NCBI GenBank assembly: GCA_035457345.1
Contig: DATIBT010000068.1
Coordinates: forward strand, 1 to 10,953
DNA: 10,953 bases
DNA from: DASTDY01 sp035457345
Lineage (GTDB): Bacteria; Patescibacteriota; Saccharimonadia; Saccharimonadales; EFPC-124
Reading direction: 5' to 3'
Part shown: positions 5,883-10,953 of the stretch, in pieces
Numbering within the stretch: position 1 is the first letter of the stretch
Layout of the letters: every line of letters begins with the position of its first letter
Program-made: the position numbers and the translations under genes
Notes under the pieces: model-generated
The model's input: the letters and a program-made list of their open reading frames with translations, nothing else
What the model was told of the DNA's origin: nothing
The model's database searches: none

Positions 5883-6836
5883 TATATTGATGCCTTGCGC
5901 ACCCTATTGCCGCGCGCACATAAACGAATTGTGTTGACGGCAATGGTCATCCTGCGCGGGCCACGTACCGACGAAGTGCTGTTGCCGCTTCTTGCCGCTG
6001 CAAAGCGTGGCGTGACTGTGCATGTGCTGCTCGACACCTATACGTTTTCTCCTATATCGCGTCCACCGTATCTCGATGTGACCGAGTTTAAGCAGGCGGT
6101 CGCCGACACACGGCAGTTTTTTGAAGAACTGCGGGCGGCGGGTGGTACCGTTTCGATTGTCGGTGCCATGGGACTCAACCCGTATGCCGGACGCTACCAC
6201 GCCAAAATAGCAGTAGTGGATGACGAGGTATTTACGTTTGGCGGGGTTAATCTGCGAGACGATTGTTTTGACAATGTAGACTACATGCTACGCGCCACTG
6301 ATGCTGGGCTCGCCGATACCCTTGAGCATATTGCGGCCAAAAATAGCCATGGACAGCCAGTTCGTGACCTTGAGCAACAGTTGGACCCAGATAATACATT
6401 GCTGTTCGACGCGGGCCAAAAGCATGAGTCAATTATTTTTAAGCGTGCGTGCGAACTTACGTCCCAAGCGCAACGCGTCACCTACATTTCCCAAATGGCG
6501 CCTACCGGCAGATTAGCGAAAGCGCTCAGGGGTACAAAGGCAACGTATTATGCTAATCAGCCCAGTAAAACTGGCTGGAGCCCCGACACCATGGCACAGT
6601 GGTTTGACCAACATACCAATGGTCTCAAAAACCATTACGAAGGTACGCCTTATATCCATGCAAAACTTATTTTGTACGAACTAAAAAACGGCAAGAAGGC
6701 TTTATTGAGTGGCTCCCATAACTTTAGTTGGCGCGGGGTTGCGTTTGGCACGAAAGAAATAGCTTTGTGTAGTTACGACGAGCAACTCTGGCGCCAGTTG
6801 CACGATGTAGTGTACACAGTCGCAACCGCTGCATAG
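5853..6836 (+). CDS. Phospholipase D-like protein with two HKD motifs
   Basis: PLD-superfamily protein of 327 residues from ATG 5853. A TTG at 5844 would add three residues but lacks a ribosome binding site of its own. Family members cleave or transfer phosphodiesters, including cardiolipin synthases, phospholipases and nucleases. The first HKD motif is complete: H116-A-K118 with D123 (YHAKIAVVDD), followed by FGGVN. The second is H269-A-K271 with Glu at 276 in place of the usual Asp (IHAKLILYE), followed by SGSHNFS. No signal peptide or strong transmembrane segment is visible, unlike typical cardiolipin synthases, so it probably acts in the cytosol or at the inner membrane face. The opening (IDALRTLLPRAHKRIVLTAM) is the usual alpha-beta start of a PLD domain. 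It stands alone between the ABC pair and the methyltransferase. Substrate is undetermined. Confidence 0.82.
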   Translation: MTFTVIDAPSYIDALRTLLPRAHKRIVLTAMVILRGPRTDEVLLPLLAAAKRGVTVHVLLDTYTFSPISRPPYLDVTEFKQAVADTRQFFEELRAAGGTVSIVGAMGLNPYAGRYHAKIAVVDDEVFTFGGVNLRDDCFDNVDYMLRATDAGLADTLEHIAAKNSHGQPVRDLEQQLDPDNTLLFDAGQKHESIIFKRACELTSQAQRVTYISQMAPTGRLAKALRGTKATYYANQPSKTGWSPDTMAQWFDQHTNGLKNHYEGTPYIHAKLILYELKNGKKALLSGSHNFSWRGVAFGTKEIALCSYDEQLWRQLHDVVYTVATAA

Positions 6837-6842
6837 TACAAT
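6837..6842 (+). promoter_or_regulatory. Possible -10 box before the methyltransferase gene
   Basis: TACAAT immediately follows the PLD-like stop codon and lies six bases before ATG 6849. At that distance transcription would start near the ATG, giving a leaderless mRNA. No convincing -35 hexamer is seen, and no Shine-Dalgarno sequence precedes the ATG. Tentative. Confidence 0.3.
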
Positions 6843-6848
6843 ACCTGC

Positions 6849-7643
6849 ATGGTCATAACCAGTAAACAGAACCCAAAAATTAAGTCAGTCGCCAAGCTTC
6901 GGCAGCGGCGCGAGCGTGAGAAGACCGGCCTTACGCTTATAGATGGATACGAAGAGCTCGCGGTAGCGACTGCGAGCGGTGTTGCTATTGAAACACTGTA
7001 CCACTGCCCCGAGCTTATGGGCGGTGAAGACCAACGGCGACGCCTCATGGCGCTGGTAAGCGGCGGCATGGAAGCCTACGAGCTAACGCGGGATGTGTTC
7101 GAAAAAATCGCTTACCGCGAAGGCCCGGACGGCTGGCTGGCTGTGGTAAAGGCGCCAAAAACAGATCTAACAAGCCTATCGTTGCGGGAGCGCCCATTGC
7201 TACTGATATGCGAAACAGTAGAGAAACCAGGCAACCTTGGTGCAATGCTGCGCACTGCCGACGCCGCGGGTGCTGACGCTGTCATTAGCGTGACTGGCGT
7301 GACTGATTGGGGTAACCCGAATATTATCCGGGCTAGCAAAGGCGCTGTGTTTACGGTGCCGGTTGCAAACGCTACGCTGGACGAAGCGCTTGCATGGCTT
7401 AAAGCGCGCAACATTGCAGTTATCGCCTCTACGCCAGATACAACCACCATTTATACAGATACTGCTATGCGTGAGGGCGTGGCGCTGACAGTGGGTTCAG
7501 AAAAATATGGTCATACCAGTGAATGGCTACAGGCTGCGCAGGTAAAAGTTCGCATTCCTATGGTCGGACAAGTTAATTCCTTAAATGTTGCAACCTCTGC
7601 GGCGCTTCTGCTGTACGAGGCGGTGCGCCAACGCAATCAGTAA
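6849..7643 (+). CDS. TrmH/SpoU-family RNA 2'-O-ribose methyltransferase
   Basis: Cytoplasmic S-adenosylmethionine-dependent enzyme, 264 residues, methylating a ribose 2'-OH in rRNA or tRNA. The three SPOUT motifs are present: motif 1 KPGNLGAMLRTADAAGAD (Asn 129, Arg 135), motif 2 TVGSEKYGH (216-222, Glu 218) and motif 3 IPMVGQVNSLNVATSAALL (Ser 244, Asn 246), which form the knotted cofactor site and dimer interface. The N-terminal part (about 1-95) has the extra substrate-binding domain seen in the RlmB/TsnR group, starting with SKQNPKIKSVAKLRQRRER. This points to 23S rRNA as target (inference from the group), but the exact nucleotide cannot be assigned. ATG 6849 is the only sensible start; it has no Shine-Dalgarno. 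Confidence 0.92.
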   Translation: MVITSKQNPKIKSVAKLRQRREREKTGLTLIDGYEELAVATASGVAIETLYHCPELMGGEDQRRRLMALVSGGMEAYELTRDVFEKIAYREGPDGWLAVVKAPKTDLTSLSLRERPLLLICETVEKPGNLGAMLRTADAAGADAVISVTGVTDWGNPNIIRASKGAVFTVPVANATLDEALAWLKARNIAVIASTPDTTTIYTDTAMREGVALTVGSEKYGHTSEWLQAAQVKVRIPMVGQVNSLNVATSAALLLYEAVRQRNQ

Positions 7644-7672
7644 AATGCCTGTCCTTAAATCGTACGCTAGCA

Positions 7673-7694
7673 TATAATAATGAATATTAAGGAG
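7673..7694 (+). promoter_or_regulatory. -10 box and ribosome binding site of the bactofilin-like gene
   Basis: A perfect TATAAT lies at 7673-7678, 29 bases after the methyltransferase stop, and AAGGAG at 7689-7694 lies six bases before ATG 7701. The ATG at 7680 is directly behind the -10 box and upstream of the expected transcript start, so 7701 is the real start. No good -35 is visible at the usual distance. Confidence 0.6.
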
Positions 7695-7700
7695 CCAACC

Positions 7701-8864
7701 ATGAAACGGCTATTACTCAGCATAGGACTTGTACTTGGGATCGGCGCAGTGAGCTCGCTTGCTTGGGCCGGCATATCGCATGCGGCAGACGTGCGGAGCG
7801 GCGATGCGCCAAGCGTAGGTAAAAATGAAACGATAGACGGCAGCATGTATATTGCCGGCCGCACTGTTACGGTAGACGGCATTATAAAGGGCGACGTGTT
7901 CTGTGCGGGCCTTGATGTATACGTAAACGGTACGGTTGAAGGCGATGTTATTTGCGCGGGCCGCACGGTGCGCGTTTCTGGCAAGGTGCTGGGTGATGTC
8001 CGCGTAGCCGGCCAGCAGGTAGATATAAGTGCTACGGTGACTGGCAGCGCGACACTTGCCGGTGAGTCACTCACCCTGACCCCGGAAGCTACCATTGGCC
8101 GTGATCTTACTCTCGGCGTGCAGTCCACGCGTTTGAGCGGTCATGTTGGCCGTGATGTCATTGGCGGTGGCCAAGATGGAATCTTTGACGCCACCATTGA
8201 CCGCAATGTTCATGGTGAATTTGAGAATGTCGCGTTAGGATCTAAGGCAAAGATTGGTGGCGACTTCACTTATCGGAGCCCCGATGTCGCCCAGGTGGCA
8301 GACGGCGCAAGCGTTGCCGGCCAAACAAAGTACATCGCTGCCGAGCCCCGCACAAGAACAGATGATTCACAAACCAAGCTTGGATCAACCTTGTTTGGGT
8401 TCGGGAGTTTGCTGTTAATTGGACTGGCTGCCATTTTTATCACTCCTCGTTGGTTTGACGCGGTGGGCGCATCGGTCCGCAACCGGCCGTTTGCGTCATT
8501 TACTTATGGTGCAGCCATACTGTTTGGCCTGCCAATTGTTGCCGGCTTGTTGACTGTCACGCTAATTGGTTTACCGCTTGCTATAATGATGCTTCTTGTC
8601 TGGGGTGCCGCATTGATTGGCGCCATGACCATTACGACGTACGCAGTGGGTTGGATGGTGGTTGAAAAGCTTGCGTGGCCGAATCGTGGCCAGCGTATCG
8701 CCAGCTTGCTTATTGGCCTGCTCATTATGGCGCTTATTGGCCTGATACCTATTATTGGTGGTATTGCCATATTTGCTGCATTATTATTTGGCTTGGGTTC
8801 GATAGCAGCCACCCTTGTTACCCGATTGCGTCCACGTAAGGCAGCGAAAGGCTCCAAAGCCTAG
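7701..8864 (+). CDS. Exported bactofilin-like (polymer-forming) protein with multi-pass membrane tail
   Basis: Envelope protein of 387 residues from ATG 7701. It begins with a signal peptide (MKRLLLSIGLVLGIG, small residues to about ISHAAD, probable cleavage near residue 28). Next, about 45-210, is a run of short repeats with a GDV/VxGxV rhythm (IKGDVFCAG, VEGDVICAG, VLGDVRVAG, TVTGSATLAG, IGRDLTLG, VGRDVIGGG), the signature of a right-handed beta-helix of the bactofilin or polymer-forming cytoskeletal type. Two cysteines recur at the same repeat position. From about 231 to 373 it has several hydrophobic segments (at least four or five), then a basic end (RLRPRKAAKGSK). Bactofilins normally lie in the cytoplasm; a signal peptide puts this beta domain outside the cell, with the tail in the membrane. 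It is followed after 11 bases by the cupredoxin gene, probably one operon. Role unknown, perhaps in cell-surface structure. Confidence 0.83.
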   Translation: MKRLLLSIGLVLGIGAVSSLAWAGISHAADVRSGDAPSVGKNETIDGSMYIAGRTVTVDGIIKGDVFCAGLDVYVNGTVEGDVICAGRTVRVSGKVLGDVRVAGQQVDISATVTGSATLAGESLTLTPEATIGRDLTLGVQSTRLSGHVGRDVIGGGQDGIFDATIDRNVHGEFENVALGSKAKIGGDFTYRSPDVAQVADGASVAGQTKYIAAEPRTRTDDSQTKLGSTLFGFGSLLLIGLAAIFITPRWFDAVGASVRNRPFASFTYGAAILFGLPIVAGLLTVTLIGLPLAIMMLLVWGAALIGAMTITTYAVGWMVVEKLAWPNRGQRIASLLIGLLIMALIGLIPIIGGIAIFAALLFGLGSIAATLVTRLRPRKAAKGSKA

Positions 8865-8875
8865 CTCTCAAGTAA

Positions 8876-9289
8876 ATGAAGAAGTCTACTATTGGGATTA
8901 TCATTGGTGCCGCGCTGTTGGTTATAGCTGGCGTGGCAGTGTGGATGATTGTCAGTAGTCTCGGTAAACCCATTACCACAAGCAGTGAGAATCCAAACGT
9001 TGTCGATAAGACCAATGCCAAAGAAGTGCAGGTGGTTATGCATGACTTATCGTATTCTCCGTCGGTTATTAGGATTAAGAAGGGGACTAAGGTCACATGG
9101 ACCAACCAGGATAGTGTTGGCCATAATGTAGTCGCTAACGACGCCCCGGACACGGGCGGTATTCCCAAGAGCGCACCGCTATTGGGCCGTGGTCAGTCTA
9201 CGTCCGTTACGTTTAGCCGAGTAGGTATTTTTACTTATCATTGCACGCCGCATGCGTTTATGCAGGGTAGCGTAGAGGTGGTTGATTAG
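8876..9289 (+). CDS. Membrane-anchored blue copper protein (plastocyanin/amicyanin-like)
   Basis: Small type-1 copper electron carrier, 137 residues, expected on the outer face of the membrane. Residues 6-26 form an uncleaved-looking hydrophobic anchor (GIIIGAALLVIAGVAVWMI), followed by a linker and the cupredoxin fold (about 48-137). All four copper ligands are visible: His 83 (GHNVV), Cys 123, His 126 and Met 129 in YHCTPHAFM. The Cys-x2-His-x2-Met spacing is that of amicyanin and shorter than in plastocyanin. The beta strands around IRIKKGTKVTWTNQD and FSRVGIFTYHC fit the family. The partner redox enzyme is not in the window. The start ATG has no clear Shine-Dalgarno and lies 11 bases after the preceding stop, suggesting translation coupled to the bactofilin-like gene. 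Confidence 0.92.
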   Translation: MKKSTIGIIIGAALLVIAGVAVWMIVSSLGKPITTSSENPNVVDKTNAKEVQVVMHDLSYSPSVIRIKKGTKVTWTNQDSVGHNVVANDAPDTGGIPKSAPLLGRGQSTSVTFSRVGIFTYHCTPHAFMQGSVEVVD

Positions 9290-9303
9290 GTACTTGTGTT
9301 TTG

Positions 9304-9341
9304 GTAGCTCTAGCGCGGGCGGTTGCCTGCGCTAGAGCTAC
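9304..9341. terminator. 17-bp hairpin between convergent genes
   Basis: GTAGCTCTAGCGCGGGC (9304-9320) pairs with 9325-9341 around a GGTT loop: 17 pairs, one of them G-T. It lies between the end of the cupredoxin gene (+) and the end of the GC-rich gene (-), the place for a bidirectional terminator. Neither strand shows a proper T-run after the stem, so intrinsic termination is not assured. Confidence 0.6.
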
Positions 9342-9361
9342 TCCGCGGCTACTCTCGCGAC

Positions 9362-10039
9362 TCAGGTGTCGCCGATGCCCATCTCTCTGGCGATGCGATC
9401 GAAGACAGAAGCCTCGTCAGAGGCCATCCGCAGTTGGACGGCTTTGACAACGGTACTCATGGGCGGCTGTCCGAGCGCAGTGAGCATGGCCTCGCCAGTG
9501 ATGGTGGCCCAGAAGAGCCGGACCCCGAGCTCGTCGGCCAGCTCACCGGCACGCCGTAGATTGGAGGTCTGTTTGTCGCACCAGATCCGCTGCTGAGCCG
9601 ACGTTGCGGTGAGGTGTTCTGGGGGGATGCCCAGCTCGGCGCCGCTTCGGTTGAAGAACGCCATGAATGCCGTCTCATCGGCGTCGTCCCAGCCTTGTCT
9701 GGGCGTAAAGTCGAAGGCGCCGCTATATGCCCAATCATCCAAACCGGCCCGATTGAAATACGCCTCCGCGGCACCCGTCAGCACTGCAACGTGCACGTAA
9801 CGTACGAGTTCAGGCGGGAGCCCGGCCAGCACACCCAGTACGCCTGGGGCCTGCGACTCGTCTGGATTCTGTGCCCAGCCAACATAGAGTGTTAAGAGTC
9901 GGAGAGTGTTTGCCTCGAATTGACCGGGGGTCGCGACCCATGCTTCCACGACCCTCCTGGTGGTCGCTACTTCGGTGAGGCCCGTCAGTAAGTTGAGCGG
10001 TGTGACAACGCGGGCGACGATACCTTCGGGTGCTTCCAT
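9362..10039 (-). CDS. Hypothetical protein, GC-rich, possibly horizontally acquired
   Basis: I do not recognise this 225-residue protein. It is predicted soluble: no signal peptide, no transmembrane segment, acidic and alanine-rich, probably mostly helical. It begins MEAPEGIVARVVTPLNLLTG and ends DRIAREMGIGDT. A central aromatic patch includes DDWAYSGAFDFTPRQGWDD, and there is a single cysteine in RIWCDKQTSNLRRAGELA. The start is secure: ATG 10037-10039 is preceded on the minus strand by AGAGGAG, three bases away. Composition differs from its neighbours: by hand count 38 of 60 bases are G or C at 9541-9600, against 28 of 60 in the cupredoxin gene at 9061-9120. Inverted repeats lie on both sides (9304-9341 and 10060-10091). 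This fits transfer from a GC-rich donor such as an actinobacterium (inference). It is downstream of rarA on the same strand but has its own possible -10 box. Confidence 0.8.
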   Translation of the reverse strand: MEAPEGIVARVVTPLNLLTGLTEVATTRRVVEAWVATPGQFEANTLRLLTLYVGWAQNPDESQAPGVLGVLAGLPPELVRYVHVAVLTGAAEAYFNRAGLDDWAYSGAFDFTPRQGWDDADETAFMAFFNRSGAELGIPPEHLTATSAQQRIWCDKQTSNLRRAGELADELGVRLFWATITGEAMLTALGQPPMSTVVKAVQLRMASDEASVFDRIAREMGIGDT

Positions 10040-10059
10040 GGCTCCTCTTCTCGTCGAGC

Positions 10060-10091
10060 TAATGGCCGAAACGAATAGCCGTCGGCCATTA
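10060..10091 (-). promoter_or_regulatory. 10-bp inverted repeat upstream of the GC-rich gene
   Basis: TAATGGCCGA (10060-10069) is perfectly inverted at 10082-10091 with a 12-base centre. It sits 20 bases before the ATG of the GC-rich gene and downstream of rarA and of a possible -10 box. It could be a repressor operator, a 5' untranslated hairpin, or a weak rarA terminator. The absence of a T-run makes termination the least likely. Confidence 0.55.
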
Positions 10092-10115
10092 AATCACACA
10101 TAGGGCGAGCCAGCA

Positions 10116-10121
10116 ATTATA
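10116..10121 (-). promoter_or_regulatory. Possible -10 box for the GC-rich gene
   Basis: TATAAT on the minus strand overlaps the rarA stop codon and would start a transcript near 10108, placing the inverted repeat in the 5' untranslated region. No convincing -35 is seen 16-18 bases upstream. Tentative. Confidence 0.4.
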
Positions 10122-10953
10122 CTGCTTGCCAATCTTTCAGCTCAGGAGGAAGGAATCCTTGGTCGTGCTTAAAATCTGCCTCCCATTTATATCCCTGCTG
10201 ATAGCCAAGGTCTTTCATAAGCCTAGTCGGAGCATTGCGCAAATGGAGTGGCACGGCAAGATTTGGGAAGTCGCGTGCCGCTGTCATTGCTTTGTACATG
10301 GCGTCGGCCGCTGTCCGCGACTTTTCGCTTTTGGCAAGTGCGATGGCGCAATGGAACAGATTATATTGCGCTTCTGGTAGCCCAATACGCTCAACCGCCT
10401 GGAAGGTGGCCACGGCCAGTGCTATGGCGCCGTTACCTGCCAGCCCAATATCTTCTGAGGCAAAAATGATCATGCGCCGGGCAATGAATTTGGGATCTTC
10501 GCCTGCTTGGATCATGCGTGCTAGGTAATATAGCGTGGCGTTCACATCGCTGCCGCGCATACTCTTTATGAAGGCGCTGATAATGTTATAGTGCTCCTCG
10601 CCATTTTTGTCATATCCGGGAATGGTGCGCTGGGCGGCGGTAGTAACCGAAGTTTTAGTAATCTTACCTTTATTCAGCTGGGCTGCGAGCTCCAGATTAC
10701 CGAGTGCTACGCGGGCATCACCTTGGGCGAGCTCGGCCAACATATCTGCGGCGTCAGGCTGCAAACGTTTGGCCCAGCCTTGTTCTTTGGCGGCGCGGGC
10801 AATAATCGCCAGCAAATCTTCTTTGCTGTGGGGTCGTAAAACAAGCACGCGGCTGCGGCTTAAAAGCGGACGAATTACTTCGAAGCTTGGATTCTCGGTC
10901 GTGGCGCCAATAAGCGTAATAAGCCCGCTTTCAACGTGCGGCAAAAACGCATC
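10117..10953 (-). CDS. rarA: Replication-associated recombination protein A (AAA+ ATPase), 5' truncated by window
   Basis: RarA/MgsA acts at stalled replication forks, interacting with single-strand binding protein and helping repair and restart (family knowledge). The visible part is 278 codons, beginning in mid-gene with DAFLPHVESGLITLIGATTE, the conserved sensor-1 strand of the AAA+ domain. Walker A and Walker B lie beyond the window edge, roughly 130-160 residues earlier judging from usual family length. The lid follows (VLVLRPHSKEDLLAIIARAA, then DARVALGNLELAAQL, a sensor-2-like arginine). The C-terminal MgsA region covers the rest: IPGYDKNGEEHYNIISAFIK, SMRGSDVNATLYYLARM, RRMIIFASEDIGLA, then the end at QGFLPPELKDWQAV. 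All are typical and uninterrupted. An apparent start at 10944 is only an internal Leu (TTG) codon. Confidence 0.97.
   Translation of the reverse strand, partial: DAFLPHVESGLITLIGATTENPSFEVIRPLLSRSRVLVLRPHSKEDLLAIIARAAKEQGWAKRLQPDAADMLAELAQGDARVALGNLELAAQLNKGKITKTSVTTAAQRTIPGYDKNGEEHYNIISAFIKSMRGSDVNATLYYLARMIQAGEDPKFIARRMIIFASEDIGLAGNGAIALAVATFQAVERIGLPEAQYNLFHCAIALAKSEKSRTAADAMYKAMTAARDFPNLAVPLHLRNAPTRLMKDLGYQQGYKWEADFKHDQGFLPPELKDWQAV

Noticed and set aside
7680..7700. ATG 7680 as start of the bactofilin-like gene
   Set aside because: It is directly behind TATAAT and upstream of the AAGGAG site; ATG 7701 gives a clean signal peptide.
8061..8075. Palindrome GGTGAGT-C-ACTCACC
   Set aside because: Perfect but short, inside coding sequence of the beta-repeat protein; likely chance.
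9337..9354. Direct repeat GCTACTC, 11 bases apart
   Set aside because: Seven bases only and partly within the hairpin arm; not enough for an attachment site or target duplication claim.
9366..9895. Plus-strand open frames opposite the GC-rich gene
   Set aside because: The minus-strand frame spans the whole interval with a strong ribosome binding site; the plus frames are short and overlap each other, as expected in GC-rich DNA.
1..10953. CRISPR arrays, tRNA or rRNA genes, transposases and insertion sequences
   Set aside because: No short regularly spaced repeats, cloverleaf-like sequences, rRNA-like stretches or transposase motifs were seen by reading.

Overview
The window looks like a chromosomal segment of a bacterium with moderate GC, short intergenic gaps and small genes. 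Candidate phyla radiation (Patescibacteria), possibly Saccharibacteria, is my best guess. It rests on overall gene style (compact FtsX/ABC pair, signal-peptide bactofilin-like protein, small anchored cupredoxin, TrmH-family methyltransferase) and not on any diagnostic marker. TGA serves as a stop codon in at least two genes, which argues against the CPR lineages that read TGA as glycine.

Layout. Bases 3-407 are the end of a sensor histidine kinase. Bases 434-3651 are the most distinctive part: three diverged paralogues in tandem on the + strand, each starting with GTG behind a nearly identical leader, each about 320 residues, and each followed by a strong hairpin. The three GTG starts are exactly 1,090 bp apart. 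Each protein carries a LuxR/GerE-like helix-turn-helix (HTH) at its N-terminus. Each also reads as two copies of a roughly 159-residue HTH-linker-HTH unit, so four HTH-like modules in all and no receiver domain. I recognise no named family with this architecture.

Bases 3727-5806 encode a MacB/FtsX-type permease and its ABC ATPase, one base apart. Then come a two-HKD phospholipase D-like protein (5853-6836) whose start codon sits in the loop of a predicted mRNA hairpin, and a SpoU/TrmH-type RNA 2'-O-methyltransferase (6849-7643). A second envelope pair follows: an exported bactofilin-like beta-repeat protein with a multi-pass membrane tail (7701-8864), and a membrane-anchored amicyanin-like blue copper protein (8876-9289).

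On the minus strand, rarA (10117-10953) is cut by the window edge. Downstream of it lies an unrecognised, more GC-rich gene (9362-10039) bracketed by inverted repeats, which may have been acquired horizontally.

Functionally the window combines sensing and regulation (kinase, HTH triad), envelope export and surface proteins (ABC pair, bactofilin-like protein, cupredoxin), RNA modification and replication-fork maintenance. The best candidates for something undescribed are the HTH triad, with its conserved leader and covarying hairpins, and the GC-rich orphan gene.
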